DNA of 64,000 nt from Massilia sp. R2A-15 (GCF_030704305.1 NZ_CP131935.1:1736001-1800000); one strand, 5' to 3'; shown: positions 53,788-62,669, numbered from the stretch's first letter. The notes: generated by a model not told the origin, from the letters alone. Made by a program: numbers and translations.

Positions 53788-54003
53788 ATGAAGATATTCA
53801 CTGTTGCAGCATTAACGGTCTTGCTTGCTTTTTCTGCTCCGGCGTTCGCCAAGGGGGGAAGAGGCGGAGGGCATGCTCATTACGGTGGTGGGCACCATAC
53901 AAGTAGTCATGGCGGGCATTACGCTGGCGGACGTGGTAGCTCCCACAAAGGCGGTTCGTACCGTAATAGCCGCACTGGGAACCGCTACGGGAAACACAAA
54001 TAA
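53788..54003 (+). CDS. Secreted Gly/His/Ser-rich small protein
   Basis: This 71-residue protein has a clear signal peptide (MKIFTVAALTVLLAFSAPAFA), then a low-complexity mature part rich in Gly, His, Ser and Tyr (KGGRGGGHAHYGGGHHTSSH and similar), ending in basic residues RYGKHK. The His-rich run could bind metal. CGGAG lies 7 bases before the ATG. It pairs with the tiny lipoprotein upstream. I do not recognise a defined family. Confidence 0.7.
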   Translation: MKIFTVAALTVLLAFSAPAFAKGGRGGGHAHYGGGHHTSSHGGHYAGGRGSSHKGGSYRNSRTGNRYGKHK

Positions 54004-54132
54004 AAGGGTAGCGGGTTCGTCGTAAATCTGACTAATCCCCTGTTCTGGATTGTCGAACAGTTCCTGCTGACGAAGTTCAATAGCCACCCCCTGTCGATCC
54101 AGCATTGCCGGGCGGTGTGGCGCTCGTAGCTG

Positions 54133-54360
54133 TCAGATGTCAGGGTGCCCCTTCGGTTGGGGCATCCTTGCGGCCAGTCTTCCTACGGCTGCTGCATAAA
54201 TGGGTGCTCCTATGCCGTCCTTCGTGCGGTTCTTGTAGAGGTAGCTGATCCACTGCTTGAGGGCCGCCCCGTAGCACGGATCGGAAGATTGAACCTCATT
54301 ATTAATCGCCGGTTTCCGTTCTTTCGCGCGACGACGCGATGCACGATTCAACCCATCCAT
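54133..54360 (-). CDS. Small basic protein overlapping the AlpA gene
   Basis: This 75-residue frame starts inside the alpA-like gene (59-base overlap), which weakens the call. The sequence has an Arg/Lys-rich start (RASRRRAKERKP) and a middle ALKQWISYLYKNRTKDGIG that could be helical. I see no known domain. It lies after alpA on the same strand, as small element proteins often do. Confidence 0.4.
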   Translation of the reverse strand: MDGLNRASRRRAKERKPAINNEVQSSDPCYGAALKQWISYLYKNRTKDGIGAPIYAAAVGRLAARMPQPKGHPDI

Positions 54361-54547
54361 GGATCTCGCTCTTGACCCACACGGCGCAGCGATTTCCCAG
54401 CTTGACTGGTTTCGGAAATCTCCCCTGGCGGATGGCTGCGTAAATGCTGGTTTTCGACATGCAGCAGATCGACACTACTTCGGGTAGCTTGATAAATTTT
54501 GGCTGGTCTGGCGTTTCCTTGACTCTTTCGAGCACTGCGCTGTTCAA
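54302..54547 (-). CDS. AlpA family excisionase-like regulator
   Basis: AlpA proteins are small MerR-like helix-turn-helix regulators of mobile elements; E. coli AlpA turns on the CP4-57 integrase. The 81-residue protein has KLPEVVSICCMSKTSIYAAI and RQGRFPKPVKLGNRCAVWVK, ending EIHGWVES, which fits the family. The start is TTG at 54547, supported by GAGGAG eight bases upstream. It is the innermost gene of the element seen here, close to the tRNA end, and may control excision or transfer. Confidence 0.88.
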   Translation of the reverse strand: MNSAVLERVKETPDQPKFIKLPEVVSICCMSKTSIYAAIRQGRFPKPVKLGNRCAVWVKSEIHGWVESCIASSRERTETGD

Positions 54548-54590
54548 TTCCGATCTCCTCGAGTTTGGTGGATGGCAATGTGATTAAGGG

Positions 54591-56327
54591 CTAACGGTTC
54601 AGAGTGGGGTCTACCTTGCGGTCTTTGTCGGGGTGCGGCGCCTCGAGACGCGGGGGCAGGTCGTAGACGGGCACCATAGGCTGGGCATGTTCCGTCGCCT
54701 TTGCCGCGATGCGAACACGTTCCAACGCTTCGGCTCGCAGCCGGTCGAGCTTGTCCGCTTCCCAAGCATTACGATTGACTTCCTTGATCGGCTTTTGCGT
54801 CGTCTGGTCGCCGCGATCGCGCACCTGGTCGGTGATGGTGACCCGCTTCCGGCCTCGGTACACCAGGGCCATGTCATCACCCTGCTTGATTCCTCCGACA
54901 CCGATGGCGCGCTCCAGATCGACACCCCAGATGGTCCTGTCGCCGTCGATCGTCTTGATCGTGACGAAGTAATTTTGTTTCTCATCTGGGTTATGTTCGT
55001 ATGGAGCGCGGCCGTGCTCTAGCAGCCTGCCGACGTACACGCGCTGTTGCTGGAATCGTTCGGTGGCTAACTCTGAAGCCATTGCGACCGCTTTCGCAGA
55101 GTCGCCACGTTCGGTGAGAATGGCGCGCAGCGTATCGACGGCCACACGCTGCTGCTTGCTGAGGGAGCGGTACGCGTCTTGATGGTGTTCGTCGGCATGC
55201 TCAATCCGGCGTTCGACCGGACCGTCCTGTTTGGCGGGTGCTGCACGAACGACAGAATGCGTGCGGTCCCGCCCTTGCTCGATCGCGTTGTGCCGCCTGG
55301 GCTGCAGTTCCGCGCGCAACTCTGTCAGACGGGCTTTGTCGACTTCGTGCGGCGTATATCCTTCCACCTCGATCTCGCGTAAGGATGCCGCCAGCCACAC
55401 CTCGCGCCTGAATTCGTCCGTGCCCTTGACCCGGATACTGGTCCATTGTTTTGCCTCTGCCAGTTCGACCATCGAGCGCGCGATCAGAGGATCGTTATGC
55501 TCCGTCGCGATGCGCTTGCCCTTGTCTTCGAAGGCGAGCAGGTTCGGATCGTCCCGGAAGTAGAATTTGTTATCCGCGACCAGATAGCGCCTCGCCAGCA
55601 CCGCCGGCGCCGGAACGAGGTCCGATTTCGGCCACTTCGAACCATCAAGCGAGGTGCCTGGCGCATTGAAAGACGGCTCGTCGTTCTTTGGCGATTCAGG
55701 TTGCCCTACATGCGGCGCGGGATCCTTGTCGTCGGCGTCGATGAAGATCGGCTTGTCGGGGTCGTCGGGGCGATACTTGTCCCACAGGTTTGCGGCCGCT
55801 CTCCAGCTGGCGCCGGCCAGCACTTCGAGATCGCGCAACACCGGCGCGAGGTCGGTACGATCGCGCCATCCGAGCTCCTCAAGACCGGACTTCGCCATCC
55901 GGGCCTCAAGGCTGGCGACAAACGCGGCGCTGATCCTTTCCGCCTCGGCGCCCGGCAGCCTTATGTTCGCGCCGGCCGGCGCCGCCGCATGCGCTTCATC
56001 GGCCGGGCCGCGCGGAACCTCGTGCTCCTTTGGCACCGCCCCAGCCAGCGGTGCTCCGGAGGTTGCGGGGGCGCTTTCAGCGGGAAGAGGCGCGACCGTT
56101 CCGTCATAGTCAGGGGACGCCGAATCCATCGGGATTCTCGCGGAGGAATCGAGATTGGAAGGATCGTGTGCCTCCATCCTCGCCTGCGAAAGTGCGGCGG
56201 AAACCTCCGGCGTATTTTCAGTCGGGCCGTGCGCTCGCTGCTGTTCTTCCTTGATGTCGAGCGCAGTCGTTCCCTGCCGGTCTGGCAGCGCTGGTGCTCG
56301 CTCGGATTCCAAGTCGATCGTATTCAT
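54591..56327 (-). CDS. LPD7-domain protein of the conjugative element
   Basis: This 578-residue protein has a Pro/Ala-rich disordered N-terminal third, then an LPD7-like domain at about 245 to 335 (DNKFYFRDDPNLLAFEDKG, then HNDPLIARSMVELAEAKQW, DEFRREVWLAASLREIEVEG), a basic linker, and a C-terminal block with YFVTIKTIDGDRTIWGVDLE, a motif seen at the ends of relaxases and TraC-type primases. LPD7 is found in polyvalent proteins that travel with conjugative DNA. There is no relaxase or primase catalytic domain here. GGGAGAGG precedes the ATG. It follows the OmpA-type gene by 24 bases in the T4SS operon. Confidence 0.8.
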   Translation of the reverse strand: MNTIDLESERAPALPDRQGTTALDIKEEQQRAHGPTENTPEVSAALSQARMEAHDPSNLDSSARIPMDSASPDYDGTVAPLPAESAPATSGAPLAGAVPKEHEVPRGPADEAHAAAPAGANIRLPGAEAERISAAFVASLEARMAKSGLEELGWRDRTDLAPVLRDLEVLAGASWRAAANLWDKYRPDDPDKPIFIDADDKDPAPHVGQPESPKNDEPSFNAPGTSLDGSKWPKSDLVPAPAVLARRYLVADNKFYFRDDPNLLAFEDKGKRIATEHNDPLIARSMVELAEAKQWTSIRVKGTDEFRREVWLAASLREIEVEGYTPHEVDKARLTELRAELQPRRHNAIEQGRDRTHSVVRAAPAKQDGPVERRIEHADEHHQDAYRSLSKQQRVAVDTLRAILTERGDSAKAVAMASELATERFQQQRVYVGRLLEHGRAPYEHNPDEKQNYFVTIKTIDGDRTIWGVDLERAIGVGGIKQGDDMALVYRGRKRVTITDQVRDRGDQTTQKPIKEVNRNAWEADKLDRLRAEALERVRIAAKATEHAQPMVPVYDLPPRLEAPHPDKDRKVDPTLNR

Positions 56328-56351
56328 TGGTGCGCCTCTCCCTTCACTTTG

Positions 56352-57083
56352 TTATTGCCGCGGTTCACCAGGCGTTCGCCGGTTTGAGACCTCGATGTCC
56401 ACCCGCCGGTTTTTCATTCGCCCTTCGGGCACGGAGTTGTCGGCGACGAAACCGCCCGCCGCCAGGAAATGCGTCCTCACTTTCGCCGGGTCGACGCCAT
56501 TGCCGACGAGGAAATTGCGCGCCGCTTTGGCGCGCTGTCGTGCAATGGCTTCGCTTGCCGGCGTTTTTACTCGCGCGTCGGTGGCTCCCCAGATCGCAAT
56601 TGATTGGCCTTCCATTGCTGCCTTGACGAGGGCTTGTTGAAAAACCGGGCTGGGAACAAACTGCGCGTCGCCATTGGAGAAGAAGCTGCGGAACAGGACG
56701 ACCTGGTCGTCCGCGCGAACGATCTCCGCCGGCATTGGCAGGACGTTGGCTGGAGCCGCACGTCGCTGACTCGGTGCCGATGGTGCGGAGGAAGGGGGCG
56801 GAATTATGGGAGCGGCGGACGGCGCTTCCGGCGGGCGCATCGATGCTGCCATATACGCGCGCAAATTTTCGATGTCGCGTTTGAGCAGTTCCGCCTGCTG
56901 GATAGCCCCCTGGTCTCGTTCCGCAGCCTGGTCGCGCTCCAGCCCGCGGCTGTACTCTGCCATCGCGTCGGCACGATTGATCGGAACGCGCGATGCGCCA
57001 TCGGGGGTATTCAGACGGGGCGGCGAGCTACAGCCGGAAGACAGCAAGGCGAGTGCGAGCAGCACTGAAAGGAGACGTCGCAT
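56352..57083 (-). CDS. OmpA-domain lipoprotein of the T4SS operon
   Basis: This is a 243-residue outer-membrane lipoprotein with a peptidoglycan-binding OmpA domain. MRRLLSVLLALALLSSGCSS has a lipobox with Cys18. A helical region (about 35 to 75) and a Pro-rich linker lead to an OmpA domain (about 120 to 235) with IWGATDARVKTPASEAIARQ, AKAARNFLVGNGVDP and NSVPEGRMKNRRVDIEV. I chose ATG 57083 (AGAGG seven bases before); ATG 57110 overlaps the virD4 stop by 4 bases and would add 9 residues. It may anchor the secretion channel to the cell wall, like other T4SS lipoproteins, but it is not a VirB7 homologue by sequence. Confidence 0.85.
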   Translation of the reverse strand: MRRLLSVLLALALLSSGCSSPPRLNTPDGASRVPINRADAMAEYSRGLERDQAAERDQGAIQQAELLKRDIENLRAYMAASMRPPEAPSAAPIIPPPSSAPSAPSQRRAAPANVLPMPAEIVRADDQVVLFRSFFSNGDAQFVPSPVFQQALVKAAMEGQSIAIWGATDARVKTPASEAIARQRAKAARNFLVGNGVDPAKVRTHFLAAGGFVADNSVPEGRMKNRRVDIEVSNRRTPGEPRQ

Positions 57084-57106
57084 GGGCATTCCTCTAAGCT
57101 GATTGT

Positions 57107-58945
57107 TCATTGATCCAGAACGGACAGGTCGATGGTCCCGGCGGGCGGAGGCCTGGCGATCGCCTGCGTGGCCCGGGAGGGCGCCTGTCGCGTAGCACTC
57201 ACTGCGTGCAACGAGGAGTCCCCTTGGGAAATCTCGTTTCCTGCATCGGGCTGGGGCGGCTCGAAGACGTCGGCGGTATCGATTGCGGCGAAGCTGCCGA
57301 GCTGGCTGAATATCGCTTCGACCACGGCTTCAGTTTCTTGCTCTGTCGGCGCTTCCGGATCGGCGAAGCGCGGCACCGCCTGGACGTCGATAGCCAGCAG
57401 CGACAGATCGAGCTTTTCCTCTTCTCGAAGGGGACGAATTTTCTGTTCCACCTTGGCCTTGTGCAGTGCGATGTCGAGAACGGGCACCTGCGCACTGAGC
57501 TCCTCCAGCACGAAAGCCGCATGCTTGAGCTGCGCTTCGGTCGGCTGCACGGCGCGTTCGCGTCCGAGTCCCAGGCGTGGCAGCAGGCCTTTGGGTTTGT
57601 TCGGCCGCCGGTCCAGCATCGCCAGACAGGAGCTGACCTCCTTCAGCCGTTCGATGAACTGCGGATCCTCGTAATACCTGGCCTTGTCGCACAGGATTGG
57701 CCGGGTGTTTTCCATGACGATGATTTGCTGCGTCTGCGGCATCTCCTTCAGTTCCTGCGGCAGCATCAGCGCGCGACGCTGGTCGGTCGCGTTCTCCGAC
57801 GACGACCCGAGCTGGCCGAATGACCTTGGCCGGTTCACACCGGTGGAGATCGACTTAACGGTGAGGTAGCCGAGCATTTCGCTGTATTCCTTCGCATCCT
57901 TCTGTTCACGCGGCGGAAACAGAATCTGCACGCCGTGATTCGTGACCAGAGTTCGGGTGTCGCCCGCACCGTAGATCGCTTCCAGCTGCGAGATGCTCTG
58001 GACGATCGTCAGCAGCCGCAGGTTGTAGCCGCGGATGTAGGGATTGGCCTTGGCGATGATGCCAATCTTGCCGAGCGCGGCGAACTCGTCCAGGATCAAG
58101 AGGCACTGGTGGCGCAGATCAGGATTGTTCTCGGGAAGCTCCCTGGTGTTGAGACTGATAATCTGGGAGAACAGCATGTTGACCAGCAGGGCCGCGTCGG
58201 CCAGCCGGGACGGTTCGACGCCGACGTACAGCGAGATGCGTTGGCGGCGCAAATGGCGCAGGTCGAAATCCGAAGTGCAGGTCGCCGCGTCGATGAGCGG
58301 ATTGGCAAACACCAGCAGCGGCGCGTTGAAGGTCGAGATGATGTTGCCCAGCGTGTTTTCCGGCGCGGACAGGAAGCGGTTAAACGCATCGACGCAGTCT
58401 TCGCTGAGCGGTGTCTTGCTGCTGGCGCGTGCAAGGATGGCGCCCTGGATGTGGTCCTTGAGCGATTTCCCCTTCCCAGACGATTGACGGAATACTTCTC
58501 CCATCGTGCACGGAAGGGTTGGGCTTTCGATCAGGTACAGCACGAAGGCCAGGAACAGATTGCGCGCATTGTCGTTCCAGAATTTTTCACGGGGATCGCA
58601 ATCGCCCGGGTAGAACACCTGGCCAATCGCCAGGATGTCGCCGACCCTGCGGCGCGGATCGCGCGAGACCGCGTCCAGCATGTTCCAGCGGTGCGTACGC
58701 CGGTCTTCGGCAAACGGCGCAAACAGGAACACCTGTTGCCCGTGCCTGGCGCGGAAAGCAGACGTTAGCCGGAAGTTCTCCAGCTTCAGGTCGAACACGA
58801 CCACCGAGTCCGTGTAATTGAGCAAGTTGGGTACGACCAGCGCGACACCTTTGCCCGAGCCGGTAGGCGCGGCCAGCAGGATGAATTGCTGGCCGTCGAC
58901 GATCAGATACTCGCCGCGGTATTTGCCAACGATGACGCCGCTCAT
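57107..58945 (-). CDS. virD4: VirD4/TraG coupling ATPase, main part (gene split)
   Basis: VirD4 hands the DNA-protein substrate to the type IV secretion channel. This 612-residue frame starts MSGVIVGKYRGEYLIVDGQQ and has Walker A LLAAPTGSGKGVALVVPNLL, SVVVFDLKLENFRLTSAFRA, the nucleotide-binding Walker B CLLILDEFAALGKIGIIAK and a long C-terminal region (about 470 to 610) of unclear function. The two N-terminal membrane helices expected in VirD4 are not in this frame but in the preceding gene, whose last four bases overlap this ATG. So one protein is now two frames, joined by ATGA. It is either a frameshift or a true coupled pair. Confidence 0.88.
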   Translation of the reverse strand: MSGVIVGKYRGEYLIVDGQQFILLAAPTGSGKGVALVVPNLLNYTDSVVVFDLKLENFRLTSAFRARHGQQVFLFAPFAEDRRTHRWNMLDAVSRDPRRRVGDILAIGQVFYPGDCDPREKFWNDNARNLFLAFVLYLIESPTLPCTMGEVFRQSSGKGKSLKDHIQGAILARASSKTPLSEDCVDAFNRFLSAPENTLGNIISTFNAPLLVFANPLIDAATCTSDFDLRHLRRQRISLYVGVEPSRLADAALLVNMLFSQIISLNTRELPENNPDLRHQCLLILDEFAALGKIGIIAKANPYIRGYNLRLLTIVQSISQLEAIYGAGDTRTLVTNHGVQILFPPREQKDAKEYSEMLGYLTVKSISTGVNRPRSFGQLGSSSENATDQRRALMLPQELKEMPQTQQIIVMENTRPILCDKARYYEDPQFIERLKEVSSCLAMLDRRPNKPKGLLPRLGLGRERAVQPTEAQLKHAAFVLEELSAQVPVLDIALHKAKVEQKIRPLREEEKLDLSLLAIDVQAVPRFADPEAPTEQETEAVVEAIFSQLGSFAAIDTADVFEPPQPDAGNEISQGDSSLHAVSATRQAPSRATQAIARPPPAGTIDLSVLDQ

Positions 58946-59268
58946 AACAAGCCCGCCTTGCGAATCTCCGCACGCGTGGCCCAGCGGGCGTCGCCGTGCA
59001 GCGATCTTCCCGCCCGCGCCTGCGATACCAGCACGATCACCGGGATTGCGAAGACCGCAGCCAGCGCCAGCGCCATCGCGAGCAGCAAGCGCTTGCGCTG
59101 GATGGCGTCGCCGGAGTAGGCGTCCCAGTAGCGCAGCCAGCTGTCCACGCCGACGCCGGCCGGTGCCGCTTTGCTGACGATGAAGTACAGCCAGCCGGCG
59201 AGGTAGCACGCCATCACTGTGCCGGCGACCAGGTAGACGGCGCCGAAGATCAACTGAGTGCGCGTCAT
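58942..59268 (-). CDS. VirD4/TraG N-terminal membrane part (separate frame)
   Basis: This 108-residue protein has two membrane helices (about 5 to 30 and 61 to 80) and ends in SLHGDARWATRAEIRKAGLL, the sequence that in single-gene VirD4 proteins runs straight into the IVGKY part that starts the next frame. The stop TGA overlaps the next ATG (TTATGA). Adding one base before that ATG gives AGLLMSGVIVGKYRG, a seamless VirD4. It begins with a 4-base overlap to virB11, like the other junctions in this operon. Confidence 0.8.
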   Translation of the reverse strand: MTRTQLIFGAVYLVAGTVMACYLAGWLYFIVSKAAPAGVGVDSWLRYWDAYSGDAIQRKRLLLAMALALAAVFAIPVIVLVSQARAGRSLHGDARWATRAEIRKAGLL

Positions 59269-60386
59269 GACAAGCCCGCCGCTCGATGGATGACGCCCTT
59301 GCCGAAACGCGCGTCGAGCTTTGCCAGCGGGTCGTAGTACACCTCGGAGACATACCGCTCCTTGCGCGCCGGCGAGCCGCGTTCTTCGACATGCCGCTCC
59401 ACCGCGATGTGAACGATGACGTCGATCGTCAGCGTCACAAGCTGTTTCAGGGAATCGGCGTCATAGATGGCGGCGTGCGGATGTTCCTTGCACATGAATA
59501 CGTAGCGCTCGCGCGCCAGCGCGCAGGACTCGGCGTGAAAGCTGGAAATCGAGCCGCTGTGGCCGGTCGTGAGCAGCTTGAGGAAGTCGAACGCTTCGGC
59601 GCCGCGCAGCTCCGCCAGCAGAACCCGGTCCGGCTTCATTCGCATCGCGCTTGCGATCAGGTCCGACGGCGTGACTGTGCCCTCGCGCTGGCCACTCTTC
59701 GAATAAAGCAGATGAACGCGATTCGGATGCCGGTCCAGGTGGATCTCCCGCACGTCCTCGATCGTGATCAGGCGTTCGTCCTCGGGGATATACTGGCACG
59801 CGGCCTTCATCAGCGAGGTCTTGCCGCAGCCGGTGTCGCCCACGAAGACGATGTTTTGCTTGGCGCGCACCGCTTCGACCAGGAACTGCGCGAGCCGGCT
59901 GTTTTCAAGATGTTTCATCAGAGTGCGCTGTGCCGCGGTGAGGCACTGCTCGCGTGCTGTATCGGCTTCGCGGCGCGACCAGAGATAGCGACTGAAGAAG
60001 CCGTCGGTTTCATAGGCGTCAAAACTCCGGGTCGCGGCATCGGGAATGCGGATGGTGAGCGAAACGGTGTCGCGTTCCGCGGCGGGCGGCACCACGACCT
60101 GGATGCGCTGGTCGCCGGGAAGTTGCGCCGACAGTAGCGGAGTCTGGGCGTCGATCCGCTGGCTGGTGTAGGACGCGATGGCATTGGCCAGCGAGGTGCA
60201 GCGCTCGAACGTCAGCATCGGCGCGTCGTGCCGGCTCCACGACGGGCCGGCTTCGACGAACACCTCGCCCGCGCGATTGACGACGATTTCAGTGGCATGC
60301 GGAATGCGGAGGAATTCCGCTAGAGGCCGCAGCAGCTCATTGACCATCGCGTCCTGCGCCAGTATGTCATTGCGGTCGTAGGGCAT
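59265..60386 (-). CDS. virB11: VirB11-type T4SS ATPase
   Basis: VirB11 is the hexameric traffic ATPase at the base of the type IV secretion channel. The 373-residue protein has an N-terminal domain (about 10 to 150) and a RecA-like core with Walker A GDTGCGKTSL, an Asp box ITIEDVREI, Walker B RVLLAELRGAEAFDFL and His box TGHSGSISSFHA. GGAGG five bases before ATG 60386 fixes the start; longer frames add about 70 low-complexity residues and are wrong. It overlaps virB10 by 20 bases and the virD4 N-terminal frame by 4. Confidence 0.95.
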   Translation of the reverse strand: MPYDRNDILAQDAMVNELLRPLAEFLRIPHATEIVVNRAGEVFVEAGPSWSRHDAPMLTFERCTSLANAIASYTSQRIDAQTPLLSAQLPGDQRIQVVVPPAAERDTVSLTIRIPDAATRSFDAYETDGFFSRYLWSRREADTAREQCLTAAQRTLMKHLENSRLAQFLVEAVRAKQNIVFVGDTGCGKTSLMKAACQYIPEDERLITIEDVREIHLDRHPNRVHLLYSKSGQREGTVTPSDLIASAMRMKPDRVLLAELRGAEAFDFLKLLTTGHSGSISSFHAESCALARERYVFMCKEHPHAAIYDADSLKQLVTLTIDVIVHIAVERHVEERGSPARKERYVSEVYYDPLAKLDARFGKGVIHRAAGLS

Positions 60387-61746
60387 AGACGCCTCCGAAA
60401 TCGAGATCGCGGCTGACAAAAATCGTCGCGCGATCGCCCTGATGTTTGTAGATGGTGGGTTTGATGTTGATGGTGCTGTCGAGGATGCGCTCCGCCAAGC
60501 GCTGGCCGGATTGCGTCGTGCTTTGAAAGACCGCGACGCCCTGGGCGCCGCCGCCATTCTCGCTGGACGCTTTCGCCGTTTCGTAGGCGATGGCATCGTC
60601 GACCAGCGACAGCAGGACCGCCGCGCCGATCCGCTCCGGCCAGCGGTTATCCACGTGCCCTGGCGAGCCGGAGGTTCCCAGCGCGTCGGCCGCCGGCGAA
60701 TTGACGTTCACCACGACGCCGTTCGGCGTCTGCAGCCGGGTCCATAGGATGAACAGGCGGCGCTGACCCTGGGCCATGGTCGCCACATATTCGCCCACTG
60801 CCGTGGATCCGCGCTCGGCCAGTACGACCTTGCCGTTATCGCTGTAGACATTCGAGGACAGTACGCAAGTGGCCTTGCCCGACACTTCGCTGACGATGCG
60901 CACCGATAGGTTGCAGTCGATGCTGCGGCCTTCCGGCAGAATCATGTCGCGGTTGCCGATCATCGTGGCGCTCACCGCCTTCGCGGCGCCGCCTGTCGGC
61001 ATGGTCGCTAAGGCGCCCTGCGGCGATGCGATTGTGTGCGGCGCGGGTAACGGTTGGGCAGCCGTCGCCTGCGCCGGATCTTCGTGATGTCCCGTGCCGG
61101 CGGATGAACGAAGAAGCGCCTGAATGTAAGGATTGTTCGGATCGAACGCCTGCGTTGCGCCGGAAGCCGGCGGCGGCAGCACCACGTCGCCTCCGTAGCG
61201 GCTGGCCGGCGGCGGCAGATGCGCGCCGCGCGCGTCTTTCGTGCCGTTCGCGATAAGGGGAATGGGCGCCACTGAATCCGCTGGCATGGGCGCGATCGCG
61301 GGCACGATCACCTGGCCGTTGCCGCAGACGCGGATCGGCTGCCCGCCGGGGCCGGTCATCGGCATACCGTCCGGACCAAGCAAGGGGCGACTGGTGGCCC
61401 CAGCTGGGCAGGCGATGGAGGCGTCCCCGGCGCCGACCGACCGGTTCGGCGCGGCGGCGCCAGGCAGGGGCGGGGGATCCGTGTTGAAGATGCGGCGCTT
61501 TCCGGAGTCGCCAGGCTTGTTTTGGTCAGCGCTGGCAAGCCGGCGCGCGGCATCCTGCGCTTTGCCGGCGTCACGGTATTTGGCGAGCGACATCGCCGTC
61601 GCGGTGACCAGCAGCGCAGCGGCGATTACGATCGCTACTATCTTTCCACCTCTGCGAGGCGAAGGGCCGCCACGGCTGTTGACCGAGACAATGCCTGTCG
61701 GCTCCGGTATCGTCTGAGCTGGCTGATCTTCTCGAAGTTGGGACAT
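60367..61746 (-). CDS. virB10: VirB10/TrbI-type T4SS scaffold protein
   Basis: VirB10 spans both membranes and gates the channel. The 459-residue protein has a short cytoplasmic tail, one membrane helix (about 36 to 54, GGKIVAIVIAAALLVTATAM), a long Pro/Gly/Ala-rich periplasmic linker (about 60 to 250) and the C-terminal TrbI domain from about 255 with GNRDMILPEGRSIDCNLSVR, VLAERGSTAVGEYV, RLFILWTRLQTPNG and late ATIFVSRDLDFGGVY. Everything expected is present. It follows virB9 after 2 bases. Confidence 0.95.
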   Translation of the reverse strand: MSQLREDQPAQTIPEPTGIVSVNSRGGPSPRRGGKIVAIVIAAALLVTATAMSLAKYRDAGKAQDAARRLASADQNKPGDSGKRRIFNTDPPPLPGAAAPNRSVGAGDASIACPAGATSRPLLGPDGMPMTGPGGQPIRVCGNGQVIVPAIAPMPADSVAPIPLIANGTKDARGAHLPPPASRYGGDVVLPPPASGATQAFDPNNPYIQALLRSSAGTGHHEDPAQATAAQPLPAPHTIASPQGALATMPTGGAAKAVSATMIGNRDMILPEGRSIDCNLSVRIVSEVSGKATCVLSSNVYSDNGKVVLAERGSTAVGEYVATMAQGQRRLFILWTRLQTPNGVVVNVNSPAADALGTSGSPGHVDNRWPERIGAAVLLSLVDDAIAYETAKASSENGGGAQGVAVFQSTTQSGQRLAERILDSTINIKPTIYKHQGDRATIFVSRDLDFGGVYALRPQ

Positions 61747-61748
61747 TG

Positions 61749-62669
61749 TTATTTTCCTTCGCGAAGGTCGCGGATTACGCCGCGAACGGTGGTGCCGGCC
61801 ACCGGTGGCACGCCGTCCGGATCGAATGCCTCATTCCAGATACCCACGGCCGACGCGCCCAGGCGCAGCACGAAGCGTCGGCCCATCCGCTGCACGGCGA
61901 ACAGGCTGCTGTCGCCCGCATCGATGTGGAAGTTCACGCGAGACTCCTCTCCCTGGGGTGACAGCGCGAAGATGGTGGGCACCTCGCGGTTGGCGGGGAA
62001 TCGGAAGTAGGTGAACCTGCCGTCGTCGAATACCAGCGTTGGCGCGATGTCGCTGCTGCCCGGGGCAAGCTGCATCGTGTAGCGCCAGTTGCGCGGGGCG
62101 GGCCTGGCGGGCGTGTTCGCTGTGGTCCTCAAGGGCAAGCGCTCGGCCGCTGTGGCCAGCCGCGCGAGCACGGTGGTCGCCACCGCTTTGATGTCGGGTT
62201 CGGGGTAGGTGAACATCACCCTGAACATCGGCACGCTCTGGGCGGAGGCCACGCGCTTTGATTTGGCGGCGCGGGTGGGGCCGGCGTCAGGCAGCACGCG
62301 CAACTGAAAGCTGTAGTCCCGCAAGTCCGTTTTCAGCTCGAGATTGTTGTGGGTGGCGCCTTCCTTCGGCTTGACCAGTACCTGGTTGGTCCCGGGATCG
62401 GCGTGGATGCACCATTCGAGGTCCGGCTTGGTGCAGTCCGACGGGAAGCCCGTCGCCGTGCCGTCCTTGCCGATTTTTTCATCCGCGCCAAGAACGATGC
62501 GCGTGACGGTGCCGCGCTGGACCGGCACGACCGTGACGTCGTCCCTGCTGTACCGAACGTAGCTGATGCGCGGGTCCGCGCGCGTAGACGCCGGGATGAT
62601 CGCAGCGCCGGCAGGCAGGTTTGCCATCGAGACGGCCAGTAGCAGGACGCTTTTTTGCAGTGTTCTCAT
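61749..62669 (-). CDS. virB9: VirB9/TrbG/CagX-type T4SS outer-membrane complex protein
   Basis: VirB9 forms the outer-membrane core with VirB7 and VirB10. The 306-residue protein has a signal peptide (MRTLQKSVLLLAVSMANLPAGA), an N-terminal domain with ADPRISYVRYSRDDVTVVPV and DLEWCIHADPGTNQVLVKPK, then the CagX-type C-terminal domain (about 190 to 300) with PTLVFDDGRFTYFRFPANRE and VPTIF. It overlaps virB8 by 4 bases (ATGA). Confidence 0.94.
   Translation of the reverse strand: MRTLQKSVLLLAVSMANLPAGAAIIPASTRADPRISYVRYSRDDVTVVPVQRGTVTRIVLGADEKIGKDGTATGFPSDCTKPDLEWCIHADPGTNQVLVKPKEGATHNNLELKTDLRDYSFQLRVLPDAGPTRAAKSKRVASAQSVPMFRVMFTYPEPDIKAVATTVLARLATAAERLPLRTTANTPARPAPRNWRYTMQLAPGSSDIAPTLVFDDGRFTYFRFPANREVPTIFALSPQGEESRVNFHIDAGDSSLFAVQRMGRRFVLRLGASAVGIWNEAFDPDGVPPVAGTTVRGVIRDLREGK

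Noticed and set aside
53170..54130. Integrase gene expected next to the tRNA
   Set aside because: I searched both strands by eye for tyrosine-integrase motifs and found none; it is probably at the far end of the element, outside the window.
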